Below are positions 39,801 to 49,270 of a stretch of DNA of 64,000 bases, one piece after another (within the stretch, counting starts at the first letter, position 1; every line of letters begins with the position of its first letter). The stretch comes from Tubiluchus corallicola. Its lineage: Eukaryota > Priapulida > Priapulimorpha > Priapulimorphida > Tubiluchidae. The stretch is taken from positions 222,001 through 286,000 of the forward strand of contig JAQGDQ010000070.1 of assembly GCA_030141605.1 (NCBI GenBank). The letters are read 5' to 3'. The notes below the pieces were generated by a model. The model saw only the letters and a program-made list of their open reading frames with translations. It did no database searches and was not told the DNA's origin. The position numbers and the translations under genes are program-made.

Positions 39801-41539
39801 TTTGCTTGCTTGATTTATTTGCTGAATAAAATAAGTGTGTATACTAATAACATAGGAAAATATTAACATAGGAAAATATTCCTCTGTAAAGACTAAATTG
39901 GCCAGTTTAACTGTATAGTTTTTTTACAGAATAAGTTATCAACTCAAGAGCTCGTGCACATGGCAACAGAGATTATACGAGGGGTGCAGTATCTACATAA
40001 AAAGAAAATAATTCATAAAGATTTGGCCACTAGAAACTGCATGTAAGTTCCACCGGAGTTATTTTACGATAGGGTTTGTGGTTTGTGATTATATATATAT
40101 AATAGCTCAGTGAATATGATAAATATAATAGAAAATTAGTTTTTCTGCACTTGTATTAATGGTCGAAGCTTTTAGTTGTTCTCCTTACTTGTGCGATCAT
40201 TGGCACTGTTTGAGAGCGATCTGTATTAAAGAAAGTCATAGGTTTTTATGGTTTGTTGTCACTAATCTGCTTAAATTTTTCTTGTTCACTAAGTTGAAGT
40301 TCCTAACAATGGTTGCTGAACATTATAAAAAGTCAAAACTTTCTATTGGTAAAAGCATTTTCTGTGTTACGGCAACTACACGACAAACACACATTTAAAT
40401 TTACTGTTAGTGATATTCCACTTGTACTGCTACTTTAACTTTTCTAAAAATCATTTCTGTTGCAGAGTGGATCATAATCTACATGTTAAAGTCACAGATA
40501 AAGCTTTAGCCAGGGACCTGTTTCCAAATGATTATCATTGTTTAGGAGACAATGAGAATCGACCAGTGAAATGGCTAGCCATTGAGAGTTTGATAGACAA
40601 GAGATTTTCTCCTGCCAGTGATGTGGTATGAAACCTTGACATTTTTTACACTTCATTTTGAGTCTGGGTGCAACAGTTTTGAGAGAGAGGGATCAAACTA
40701 ATTTATAATTTATCACTTTGAGTAGCTGCTAAAATGCAGATTAAAACTGACTGAGACATTTGCAATACTTTATTTCTGCATCAGAATCAGCCAAATGTAA
40801 GAACAAGACAAACATGAGAATAATGATGTTTTATAACTGGTTTTATTGTTTAGTTCATTATGTACACTGACGTTATTATCTGATTGGTAGTTATTGACAA
40901 GACTGTTTTTGTTTGCAGTGGTCATTCGGTGTGTTGTTATGGGAAATGATGACCCTCGGACAGCAGCCATACCCGGACATCGATCCGTTTGAGATGGCCA
41001 GTTATCTCAGGGAGGGGTACCGTCTGTCTCAGCCGATAAACTGTCCCGACGAACTGTAAGTAGTTCAAATGCGGGGTGCTGTTCTTCAAATCTTTTAATT
41101 GCAAGGCTAAAATCAGTAATGTAATTAAGCAACACAGTTGGTAATTTATGGCACTGTATGCTTGTACGAATCAAAGTGGAATTATATGGTGCAAGATGTT
41201 GGTAACATAAAATTACATTTCTTATCATATTCTTTTTTTTGTTTTTGAACTAACTATCTATGTAACTGTATTCTTGATAACCAGCTGTATATATCTGTTC
41301 TCAACTAAAATGTATTTGTTGCACAGTGGAAAAACTCCGATCAGTAATATTACTGTATGTCACTAATAACTCACTTTTGCATTTGTGTATTAGTATAAAT
41401 AAATGAGAAAATTACTTATTTTTTCAGTTTTGCTGTGATGGCCTGCTGTTGGGCACTCTGTCCAGATGACCGACCAAAGTTCTCACAGTTGCATCAGTGC
41501 TTACAAGACTTTTACGCCCATTTGGGACGTTTTATATGA
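27700..41539 (+). CDS. RYK: RYK/Derailed-like Wnt receptor (atypical receptor tyrosine kinase), 5' end missing
   Basis: Eleven exons (27700-27833, 28249-28348, 33241-33471, 34825-34981, 36116-36324, 37155-37244, 38254-38462, 39930-40042, 40466-40625, 40919-41055, 41428-41539) join in one frame: 549 codons plus TGA. All have AG acceptors and GT donors. Internal intron phases are 0,1,1,2,1,1,0,2,0,2. The product has an extracellular WIF domain, one transmembrane helix, a juxtamembrane region and a C-terminal kinase-like domain, the order of vertebrate RYK and fly Derailed. Family knowledge: RYK binds Wnt ligands at the plasma membrane and acts in axon guidance and planar polarity, and its kinase is regarded as inactive or nearly so. 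Diagnostic strings are [63 protein letters not shown] and [11 protein letters not shown]. The first residue completed is split by the upstream intron (phase 1), so at least one upstream exon with the signal peptide is missing. Confidence 0.96.
28249..28348 (+). CDS. RYK: RYK exon b: WIF domain, central part
   Basis: The acceptor is TGCTTCAG and the donor GTAAAC. The exon encodes [11 protein letters not shown], then [15 protein letters not shown], corresponding to the human stretch around FQVDN...VNISVQGEVPRT. It starts in phase 0 and ends in phase 1. It has no long open frame of its own and was found by following the frame from the neighbouring exons. Confidence 0.88.
28612..28709. repeat. 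(GT)n microsatellite with GCGT/CG interruptions
   Basis: A TG dinucleotide run with TATG interruptions passes into GCGTGCGTGCGCGCGCG. It lies inside a RYK intron. Confidence 0.95.
30781..30854 (-). repeat. tRNA-like element (SINE head or tRNA pseudogene)
   Basis: On the minus strand the sequence reads TGTAATGGTTAACATG (A-box-like) and GTGTTCGAGTCCC (B box), ending CGGAGCA. Acceptor pairing is only partial. Family and tail are not resolved. It lies inside a RYK intron, antisense to the gene. Confidence 0.45.
33241..33471 (+). CDS. RYK: RYK exon c: C-terminal half of WIF domain
   Basis: The exon follows CTTTTGTCAG and ends at GTAAGG. It encodes [20 protein letters not shown], then [20 protein letters not shown] with a following Cys, then a linker. 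The Cys in LPCTG and the Cys after KRRKF match the conserved WIF-domain pair in RYK. The basic KRRK is the family's proposed tetrabasic processing site. NVS and NIT are potential N-glycosylation sites. The preceding intron (28349-33240) is the longest within the identified gene. Confidence 0.95.
33605..33740. repeat. CT-rich microsatellite
   Basis: Dominated by (TC)n with T and A interruptions, inside the RYK intron between exons c and d. Reading frames on both strands here are low-complexity. Confidence 0.9.
33741..34824 (+). other. Rest of RYK intron c-d
   Basis: AT-rich intronic DNA with a polypyrimidine stretch before the exon d acceptor. No other feature was seen. Confidence 0.6.
34825..34981 (+). 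CDS. RYK: RYK exon d: juxtamembrane and transmembrane segment
   Basis: The exon follows CCTTTTTTCAG and ends at GTGAGA in phase 2. It encodes a short extracellular stalk with an NNT sequon, then a hydrophobic helix [20 protein letters not shown] running to TIYYI, then basic IRSRKH as the stop-transfer signal. It corresponds to the RYK single-pass helix. Confidence 0.94.
34982..36115 (+). other. RYK intron d-e
   Basis: AT-rich intronic DNA. No repeat or RNA gene was recognised. Confidence 0.6.
36116..36324 (+). CDS. RYK: RYK exon e: cytoplasmic juxtamembrane region, start of kinase-like domain
   Basis: The exon follows TTCGTTTCAG and ends at GTATAG in phase 1. It is Ser/His/Pro-rich ([12 protein letters not shown]), then has [17 protein letters not shown] and [16 protein letters not shown]. 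The last part aligns with human AISRERITLKDVLQEG and leads into the glycine-rich loop. The Ser-rich stretch is the counterpart of the variable RYK juxtamembrane region. Confidence 0.94.
36700..36945. repeat. Tandem duplication, period 123 bp, inside RYK intron e-f
   Basis: Two near-identical copies start TTCGAGTTCATAAGT at 36700 and 36823 and run to GTGAATT(G/A)ACT(A/G)TG. Only a few substitutions separate them, so the duplication is recent. Confidence 0.92.
37155..37244 (+). CDS. RYK: RYK exon f: glycine loop and beta3 lysine
   Basis: A 90-base exon between TTTTACTTAG and GTAAAG, phases 1 and 1. It encodes [12 protein letters not shown] and NDVFVKTVT. The loop reads QEGTFG: the first glycine of the usual GxGxxG is Gln, as in other RYK proteins. 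The lysine of VFVKTV is the VAIK-equivalent. Confidence 0.95.
37245..38253 (+). other. RYK intron f-g
   Basis: AT-rich. Near its end TAGTGCCATCTAGT is repeated (about 38179-38192 and 38211-38224) within a 33-34 base direct repeat. Nothing else was seen. Confidence 0.6.
38254..38462 (+). CDS. RYK: RYK exon g: kinase N-lobe, with alternative 3' end at 38507
   Basis: The acceptor is ATTTTTAG. The exon encodes [35 protein letters not shown] and [20 protein letters not shown]. This is the alpha-C to hinge region (human DQASEIQV...LTESCKLRGL). Two in-frame donors exist: CAG|GTAGTC at 38462/38463 and CAT|GTGAGT at 38507/38508, 45 bases apart, both phase 0. The proximal one gives a loop length close to human RYK. 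The distal one is the better consensus donor and adds 15 residues ([15 protein letters not shown]). Confidence 0.9.
38508..39929 (+). other. RYK intron g-h
   Basis: AT-rich intronic DNA. ACATAGGAAAATATT is directly repeated at about 39851-39881. No further exon was found. Confidence 0.6.
39930..40042 (+). CDS. RYK: RYK exon h: catalytic-loop exon
   Basis: The exon follows TTTTTTTACAG and ends at GTAAGT in phase 2. It encodes [43 protein letters not shown] replaces the canonical HRDLAARN; the HKD variant is normal for RYK. Confidence 0.95.
40466..40625 (+). CDS. RYK: RYK exon i: degenerate DFG and activation segment
   Basis: The acceptor is TCTGTTGCAG and the donor GTATGA. The exon encodes [52 protein letters not shown]. 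The canonical DFG is DKA here (DNA in human RYK). [18 protein letters not shown] is nearly invariant in the family. The missing Phe-Gly supports a pseudokinase. Confidence 0.96.
40919..41055 (+). CDS. RYK: RYK exon j: kinase C-lobe
   Basis: The exon follows TTTGTTTGCAG and ends at GTAAGT in phase 2. It encodes [40 protein letters not shown] and NCPDE. It is very close to human WAFGVTLWELMTLGQTPYVD...INCPDE. It is also slightly GC-richer than the surrounding introns. Confidence 0.96.
41428..41539 (+). CDS. RYK: RYK terminal coding exon
   Basis: The exon follows TATTTTTTCAG. It encodes [36 protein letters not shown] and TGA. It aligns to human [20 protein letters not shown]...AALGAYV. The protein ends in a short hydrophobic tail (GRFI), comparable in position to the human AYV tail proposed to bind PDZ domains, but it is not a class I PDZ ligand. 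Confidence 0.96.
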
Positions 41540-43640
41540 GTGGTGTCCTCTTCTAAGTGGCCATATTTAATATAAAAATCAAACAAAAGGCTGCAAGTGT
41601 GTTCAGACTAATTCTTTTGTGCCGTTCAGGAAACTGCGACCAAGAATTCAGCACACAAGAGCAGCTGAACCTTCTACAAATGCTGATAGTTGTTGCTAGA
41701 CCAGAACCCATCTCATTGCCAAGGGTCAACTCCTATCCATATCTGCAGATAACATGCAAAAATTCTGTAGTTTTTTGTGCTTGTGATATAGTTACTTAAA
41801 GCTGGATTCTCAATATGTGCTGGACTCTAACTGCTATAGTTGACAAGGTCAAATGTCGTTAGAGTAAGATCTGTCAAAGAACTCACTACTTTATTTCCAA
41901 TGTTGACTATGTGGCATTTACCTCAGTTTGAGGCATTCTAGTTATGGACTCGATAGCGTAAACTAGTGCTCATTTGATGTGTGATCGCCAAGGCATGCAA
42001 TAGTTTTTGAACATCGTCATTTTTGTTTTGCTGTCTGGATGTGCGTTCTAGGTCAGATAAGACTAATGCAAATCCACTATAGTAATATTTGAAAATGGAT
42101 TATTTTCATTGTCTACTGCTGATCATTTTATATCAATTTTGTTTTCAATATGGCAATTAGAGGAATAGTATTTGTAGTTTTTATTTATTGTGTCTATCAT
42201 GGTGCTATCAGTTAATGATGAATCATGTTCCAAAACTTGCAATAATTGTCATCTGCATATTTGAACCATCGTTAGTTTGATTTACGCGTTTTGTCTGAAT
42301 GTAGACAGCAGTATTTGAGCATGTGTGCAAAAATGCCAGCTTCTCAATTTTTAGCACAAATTGTTTGACTAAAAAATGAATCACAGTGTTTTCAATCACT
42401 GCAACACTCGTGTTTCAACATGTAAAAACATTTACTTCCCCAATCTTCCATCTGACTTGTTCATTTCAACATTTTTTTATTCCATAGAGTGCGCAGTCAT
42501 ATTTGTTGCCGTAAGACATTTGTGACGACAATAATGGCAAGTTCTTCCGATGCCTAACGCAGGTTTTCTTTTTCGATCAACCAGTCAATTTTGGAAGCAG
42601 CAACTGTCTTTCAACATGCCTTCCTCTTGGGACACTAAGCCTTTGCTGCTAGTATCAAATTCTAATCCAAGTCCTAATCCATGGAAAACGAGTTAATTAT
42701 TGTAGTTTACATTAAATCTACATTACTGTAGTTTTTTTGAACTTTGTAAGTGATCGAAATTTAGCAGCTCTAGGTTATTTTATTCATTTATTTTGGAGTC
42801 CAGAGCCTAAAAATAAATACATACAAACAGTAAATGATCGAATTGCAATAATACAAATTTGTACGTAAAATACAGTACAAATACTCAGTAAATTATTACT
42901 GAGAACATACGTATTTTAAATTAAAAAAAGCTGCATAGTCATGGATGAAGACACTGAGCTAGGCTAAGTTTTGAGATTTGTGGTTATGCATCAATGAAAT
43001 AACGTTGCAAATTCATGGCACAGATTCTCAGATGCTGTTGTAAGCAGATATGTAATCATTTGATTTTCTTTATTTTCAGTTGGTAGTATTTGAATTAAGT
43101 AACAGCTCGTTCAATTCACCGTTTCATCCATGTAATGTAATATTTATAACGTGAGCACTTATGCTAGTCGTTTTGTAATTTTGTGCATTTTGCTTGTACA
43201 TTTTTGTAAAAAAGATTTTTATTGACGTAGTAACCTTATTGTAAAATTTATGGTTCCAAATCGGAATCGTACATACTGTACACTTAGCCAATAGTGAAAT
43301 TAAAATATCGCCACTGTAGTATTTAATATTATCATAGATTTGTCATGAAAATATAATAATTGTATATCAAATTTTCTTGTTATGTTAATATTTTTTGTTA
43401 TACTTAATAATTTTTTCTCGATAAGCACAACATCGATGAAAACCTACAGCAAATATTTGCTAAATTTTTGACAATTTTCCAGCATGATTTTTCTTGGTAG
43501 AGGTATCGGCACACTCTCGGGTTTTATTGAAACAATGTCATTTTTGGTTCACGTTTACATCATCATAAATGTGTGTAGCGGTGTGCAAGACCAGAAAAAC
43601 ATATTTAGATGGTAAAATTCAGGATTTATTTGCAGATGTC
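41540..43640 (+). other. RYK 3' UTR and downstream flank
   Basis: AT-rich sequence directly after the stop codon. The 80-codon frame at 41557-41799 begins 17 bases after the RYK stop in a different frame and has no family signature, so I take it as 3' UTR. Confidence 0.5.
42812..42817 (+). promoter_or_regulatory. Candidate polyadenylation signal of RYK
   Basis: AATAAA lies about 1.27 kb after the RYK stop, within AT-rich sequence. It is the first AATAAA I noticed after the stop. Another lies at 43685-43690, inside a dispersed repeat. Without transcript data the true 3' end is unknown. Confidence 0.25.
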
Positions 43641-43649
43641 GACATGGGT

Positions 43650-43870
43650 AAGATGTTTAGTTAGGTCTGTGTGTCTGTCTGTACAATAAAGAAGCAAAAT
43701 GGATGAAACTAGAACCACCTAAACTTAGCACAGTGACATGTCCATGCAAGACAAGGAAGTCCACTGTTTTCTGGTTCAAAAGGTCAAGGTCACAAGTCGA
43801 AAATGGCAAAATAAAATTTTGGCTGCAGTGACTTCATGTAAAGGTCATGTAAGTCTGCACCTCTTTTGAT
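43650..43870. repeat. Possible dispersed repeat with GGTCAAGGTCAC-type words
   Basis: Contains ACAATAAAGAAGCAAAATGG, CCTAAACTTAGCACAGTGAC, AAAAGGTCAAGGTCACAAG and TAAAGGTCATG. AAGGTCA-rich dispersed sequence of this style is common in molluscan genomes. That attribution is from memory, and copy number cannot be tested within this window. Confidence 0.3.
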
Positions 43871-45236
43871 TGCCCGCTTTTAAGTTGCTGCTTGAATACT
43901 AACGTAGATCCGATGGCAGTTTTTGTTTCGTCTAGGAAAATGGGTTATTTTTGTTTACTAATCATTTTATTGCAGTGATAATGTCAATTATACCTCAGCT
44001 AATTTGCTGCATGAACTTACAATTTGTGCGCGTCTTTATTCCAAAGCCTTCCATTGTGAATATATAAATCCAACAGTTCGTTGTTACAGTTACAATTTTG
44101 AACTTGTTGATGATTTAGACCTTTCGGTGACCTTTGACCATACTTACTCGGGGACATCCATAGTCTTCTGACAATGTTGCTTACTTAGCTTATTATTTTA
44201 AGATTTTTATTTTTCTGATTTGCATAAATATACATCAAATTATGTAATACATTTCGTAATAGCAATAACAATATTTCGTTGACAAAGGGTTAAGCACAAA
44301 CCGACCTCAATGAGTAGAGTAAGCCTTCACGCCTCCCTCCGTGGCTGTGGCAAGCATCAGTGCAGAGGCAATCTAAATGTTAGTGAATAATTATGTTAAA
44401 AAACGTAGTACGAGAAAATGAGTAATTTTGGCATTAAAAACACGCAGTACAAGTAAATTCAAACTGATGATATTAATATCGCATAGTAAAATTTCCGTAG
44501 TTGATGAAAGTCAGCTAGCAACCACAAATATGCAAAACGTATCGATATCAAAAAAATGCGGTATTTGTGCCAAGCACCAAGTATTTTTTATACAATTTGG
44601 AACACTGCAAGACGGAATCCAGCATTCAGTTGTAGATCCTCCTTCAAGTAAATGGTTGCAGCGAGACCGGAGACTGACTGATTATCAAGGCTAAGCATCT
44701 AAGATGAGTAGAACCGGCAGAGATATCTCAATCACGTTTAAATTTACACGCAACCTCTGCCTAAACAGACTGAAACCACATGGCGAACGAAATTGCACAA
44801 AGTCAAAGCGAGAATGGAAGTGGTTCAGTCTCGTTCACTGACCAGCCTCTGCATCAGTTTCAACATCTTTCCACATGCACGATACCTTATTCACTCAGCC
44901 ATTCACCTCTATCTAACTCCCGATTAAATATAAGAAATAAAACGATTGCTAAAATTAATAGAGTAGATCAGTTCCTCTTCCCCGTTTTTTGATTTATGAA
45001 CTATAGCTGTAACTATTACAGGCATTTCGTCAAAATCCGAGAAGCTAGGGCATGGTTACCAGCACACATTATTCTAATGTTTATATAATCTTTTTATTGG
45101 ACAAATCTAGTCTGTTTTAATCTACTTAGGACAAAAGTTTAATAAAGCACACGTACAACATATATGCTGAAGGGTGAATATAAATTTTTTACCTGCGATG
45201 CAATTATTATGAACGTATGAAGAGGAGGTTTTTGGG
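43871..45236. other. No gene recognised
   Basis: AT-rich. Frames at 44428-44694 and 44780-44992 show no recognisable domain or splice context. Confidence 0.4.
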
Positions 45237-45325
45237 AAAAACGTTTATGCGACTATGATATATCTAAAAATGACGTCTACTGGCTAACGGTATCTGACGT
45301 CTTTAGTGACGTCATAAACGTTTTT
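45237..45325. repeat. Short inverted-repeat element with CRE-like words
   Basis: AAAAACGTTTATG (45237-45249) is exactly inverted as CATAAACGTTTTT (45313-45325). Between the arms lie three TGACGTC words (45271, 45295, 45307); the last is a full TGACGTCA palindrome. Confidence 0.6.
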
Positions 45326-45650
45326 AGTGCATTAAAACGTCTAGCAACAAAATCTTCGTAACCGTTGACATTCAGCAGACAGTTGAAGAAGCTCATGTAA
45401 CTCGTTTCGGTTGAAGTTCTAAAGGAAAAAGAAATATCTGCAGGTAAATATTATGAAATCGTTCCCAAATTCTCTCCATTACAATGGCCAGAAAGGCAGA
45501 AATATCATTTTTATCTTGCTACTTCATTATTCTAGTGAGAACAAGAAAGCTGCAAGAACCTGTATGAATTGGAAAGTGTGGAATACGGTGAGTTCCATGT
45601 TTCCTTGCTTAGCAAAATAGCTAACTTAGTAGCTAGGTTAATAACTTCTC
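45303..45650. repeat. Diverged duplicated segment, copy 1
   Basis: Collinear with 48920-49270. Shared words: TTAGTGA(C/G)GTCATAAACG, AACCGTT, CTAAAG...AAAGAGAT/GAAATATCT, TGGCCAG, TTCTAG, then (G/A)ACAAGAAA(G/A)CTG(C/T)AAGAA. Similarity is roughly 60-70% by eye. The part after TTCTAG looks exon-like: here GAATACG|GTGAGT. See findings. Confidence 0.5.
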
Positions 45651-45960
45651 TCTCTCATTCACAGTTCCTTCCGTGTTTGACCTCTCAACCAAACACTCTT
45701 TTCTCATTATTTGCCTATTGCTCTTTCTTGCCTCCTTTTCTTTCATCTTTTATGATTTTTTTCTGTTTGTAATCTCCCAACCTGTCCATCTTCTCAGCCA
45801 ATCACTTAGTCTCCACTCTCTCCTCCCCTCTTTCTGTTATCCTTCCCGTCTTTCTCTATTCCTTCTTTATTCACAAGCTGTCGGCTTATCAATCATTCTC
45901 CTATTTAAACTACAGTTTCTTCTTTCGCTCCTTCTGTTTCTCTCCCTCTTTCATTCGTTT
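45651..45960. repeat. CT-rich low-complexity tract
   Basis: A loose run of CTTT/CTCC words that opens two overlapping plus-strand frames of low complexity. Not considered coding. Confidence 0.7.
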
Positions 45961-47225
45961 TGCCTGCAAACCAAACTACACAGTTCTTAATCCGCTTCAA
46001 GAATTAATTTTTTGTGTGGAGAATTTAAAATTATAGGAATAAAAATTGAAGCGGTTAAAAATAACAGCTACTTTTCCATGTGCGTATCGACACTGCAAAC
46101 TAAAATTCGTTATTCAATTGTAAGTAGCTTGATAGGAATGATCGATGATAAACCTAGAGCTAAGAGGAGGCGTTGAAACACAGAAGTGTGATCCACCGTT
46201 TCAAATAGGCTGTGAAGACGAACAGTCAAGATCTGTATGACAAAACCACCCGAAATGATTATCAAAGCCGGTGGTCACCTAATCACCTTTTCTAAAAACT
46301 AACTAAAATAACATCTATTTTTGTCTGCACCGGTTTTTTGAGTAGCAGATATTTAGTTTTAACCCTGGTGTATTGGCTTACTTGTATCGAATCTTAAATT
46401 GTAATGACCACTGAAAGGTACAAATTTTACAAGTAAACATTACATTAAGTTCTTAAGTATAATGCGCAAACAGTGTTGCGTCATTTGACAAGTGATGTGA
46501 TTTTCATGACGTAAGAATGCCGTTGCTAGGCGACCGTCAATTATGTCATTTCATTATCGTTGCATTTTTGGAAGAGGAAAGCTGTGTTATTTAAAGCAGC
46601 GATCAAATTTTTAGAACAAATATATAACTGAATCAGTTATAAACAGGACGAATAACTGCAATGTCCAGAGAGGACTAAAAATTGGATGTATATTTCTAGG
46701 GTTTACAATGTTTCTGGGTCCACCAAAGAGATGACCGCTTCGAGCAGGAGTGGTAAGACATCATTTTTCTCAAGAGTGTTCAGCACTTATAATTTCTTAA
46801 TAAAGGTTCCACAATACGTTTCTGGGGTTTACGTTGCATTAACAGCTTCTTTTACAGTTGTAGTCCTCAAGTGAAGATTTGTGAAGAATTGAGACCCACA
46901 GCTGTTGAGATCCACACCACATGGAAAATGTAAGTCTCGTTTCCAATTGCTCATTAAGTATGTTTGTAAATATTTACGCAGCCAGATACACATAGTAAAT
47001 ATAGAACATAAGCTGGTGCCGGCTATCTGCGTTAATGTACCCGTATTTTATCAATATGTTTTTATTAGTATTCCTTAAAAGTAATTTTTATTTTTGCGTT
47101 AAAGGATAGTCTCATTCGTCTTTCTTGACACTCTTTGCAAAATCAATTTTCTTTACCAAAGGCTGCTTCTTTCTGCTTCATTCTATGTGTCATATCCGAT
47201 CCTGTTCTATCAAAATAAAGCTGTT
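45961..47225. other. No gene recognised; candidate promoter-like patch near 46.5 kb
   Basis: Mostly AT-rich. A compact patch at 46507-46534 has TGACGTAA followed by GTTGCTAGGCGAC. A short open stretch then ends at AGGAGTG|GTAAGAC near 46750. No protein family recognised. Confidence 0.3.
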
Positions 47226-48640
47226 CTTACCAGTCACGTGCTTGTCTTGCCATGTGATATCCATTCCTGTCTTGTCTGCTGAATGACGACTGACCAACCC
47301 GTTCCTGTCTTGTCCTGTCCTGTTTTGTTCTGTTCTGTCCTGTACTACCCTGTCCTGCCCTGTCCTGTTCTGTCGTGTCCTGTTCTGTCCTGACCACTCC
47401 TGTTCTGTTATGTTCTGACCTGTCCTGTCCTGTCCAGCCCTGTCCTGTCATATCCTGTCCTGTTTTGTCCTGTGTTGGTTTGTGCCACCTTAATGCATTG
47501 TTGATCTATACTGCTTGGTGTCTGATCTGGTTCAATCTTATCTTGTCTTGTTCTATCCTTTCCTTTCCTGTCCTATCCTTTTTTGCCACGTGCTGTCTAC
47601 TCATGACTGTTTTGCTCTATAACATCTGAGTCTCTAGTTTTGTCCTGTCAGAAAAGGGTTTTGTCGCTTCTCTTGTTCTGTTGTCTCTTGCCTTGTTTTG
47701 ATCTCTCCCGTCCTGTCCCATCCAGGCCTGCTGTGCCTTGTTTTATGTTGTCTGTTATGTCCAGACTTGTTGTGCCCTATCCCGTTCACTCCTTTCTACT
47801 TCATCCTGTCACGTCCTGTCCTATCATGTTATATCTTGTATATATGTTTTGCCCTGTCCTGTAAAATCAAGCTGTCCAGACCAGTCCGTGTCTTGTCTGC
47901 CAAGTGGCCTGTCTTGTGCTGTGCTGCCTTTCCCTATCTTGCCCAGTTCTGTTCTGCCTTGTATAGTCCAGCTTATGCCTTTCCTGCGTAGCCTATCCCG
48001 TGCTGTCCCAGTCTATCCTGCTCAAGTTTGTTGTGCCTGCTTTACACTGATCTATCCTGCACCATCCTTTTGCTCTGCATTGTCTGACTGCTTTAAAACT
48101 AAGCTGTTTTGGCCAAATGCCAAATCTAAAATTAACTTGCCGCGTGCCCTGTCCTGCCTGTCTTGTCCTACTGTATGCAATCCTGTCCTTTTCTGGCCTA
48201 TCTGGCTTATCCTATCCTGTCCTGTCCTATCCCGCCCTGCCCTGCACTGCCCTTCTCCGTCCCATTCTATTATACTGAGACCAACCTTGCCTTGTACCTG
48301 CCCCTTTGCTGTTCCGTCTTTTCATATCCTTCCTATCCTATCCTGCTTATCCCATTGTATGATATCCTCCTTCAGTCCTGTCATGGGCACCCATTCCTAC
48401 TCCATCCTGTCATGTCTTGCCTGGCCCTTTTCTCTGCTCTGTCTTGTCCAGCTCTGTCTTATCCTGTCGTATTTCATCCTGCATCACCCACTCCTGTTCT
48501 TTACTGGCAATTGTCACATCCTCCCCTGGTTTTACTCTTATTCTACCTGTCCAGTCCAACCTGTCCTGGCCAGCCCAGTCTTTTCTACCCACATAGACCA
48601 TCCTGTTAATTCCAGTCTTGTCCTGCATTGTCTTGTCATG
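47226..48640. repeat. Degenerate TCCTG-type pentanucleotide array (1.4 kb)
   Basis: Words such as CCTGTCCTGTCCTGTT, TCTTGTCC and CCTATCCTG dominate, with the best tandem stretches at 47300-47470 and 48215-48240. The composition removes stop codons in some frames and gives a 316-codon plus-strand frame rich in Cys, Leu, Ser and Pro. The decay of the pentamer, not selection, explains this frame. Confidence 0.9.
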
Positions 48641-48749
48641 CCCCATCCTACTCATATAACAAATATTTTTGATCATTTGGGAATTTGAAAATACATCTCA
48701 TACTGCACAATTCATTATTCTTTAAATTAATTTTTAAAACTTAAATCAC

Positions 48750-48830
48750 CACGCATGCACGCACGCACACACACACACATGCATGTATGTATATGTATAT
48801 GTATATGTATGTATATATAACCCAGTCCTG
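48750..48830. repeat. Microsatellite (CACG/CA)n followed by (TATG)n
   Basis: ACGCATGCACGCACGCACAC runs into CA dinucleotides and then TATGTATATG repeats. Confidence 0.9.
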
Positions 48831-48919
48831 TTTTGTTTTCTCCTCCAAGTATCGTCCAACCCAGGTCCTTTATTCTGTGGTGTGCTGTCCTTTGCGTCTT
48901 TGTTGCTAAAGAAATTTAG

Positions 48920-49270
48920 CGTGGTTAGTGAGGTCATAAACGGTTGCTCGTCATAGTTTCTTAACTTTGCGAACCGTTCTGCAGAGATTTAATGAAACCC
49001 ATGCAGGAAGTTAAGTACGTTTTAAGAAAAGTGCTAAAGTTAAAAGAGATTTCTATTTAAATATACTGCAAAAATCTTCAAGTTTCCTTATTGTAACTTG
49101 GCCAGTAATTATGCCTGCGGTGACAAAATTTTTATTCATTTTTTTTGTTTCTAGTACGGACAAGAAAACTGTAAGAAACTTAGTTGCAGAGTGGAGAATG
49201 GTGGAAGTGGAGTATGACAGTTCATGGAACAAGTTTCAGTAATGATTTCTTGCTTGCCACGAAGGTTACC
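48920..49270. repeat. Diverged duplicated segment, copy 2
   Basis: Partner of 45303-45650, same strand and order, about 3.6 kb away. After TTTGTTTCTAG it reads as an open stretch YGQENCKKLSCRVENGG. The other copy gives EQESCKNLYELESVEYG in the corresponding frame. Either a small duplicated exon or a non-coding dispersed repeat. Confidence 0.5.

Noticed and set aside
41557-41799. 80-codon frame just after the RYK stop
   Set aside because: Different frame from RYK, most simply 3' UTR; no homology recognised.
47738-48688. Longest open frame in the window (316 codons)
   Set aside because: It runs through the degenerate TCCTG array. Composition is Cys/Leu/Ser/Pro-rich, overlapping frames are also open, and there is no domain.
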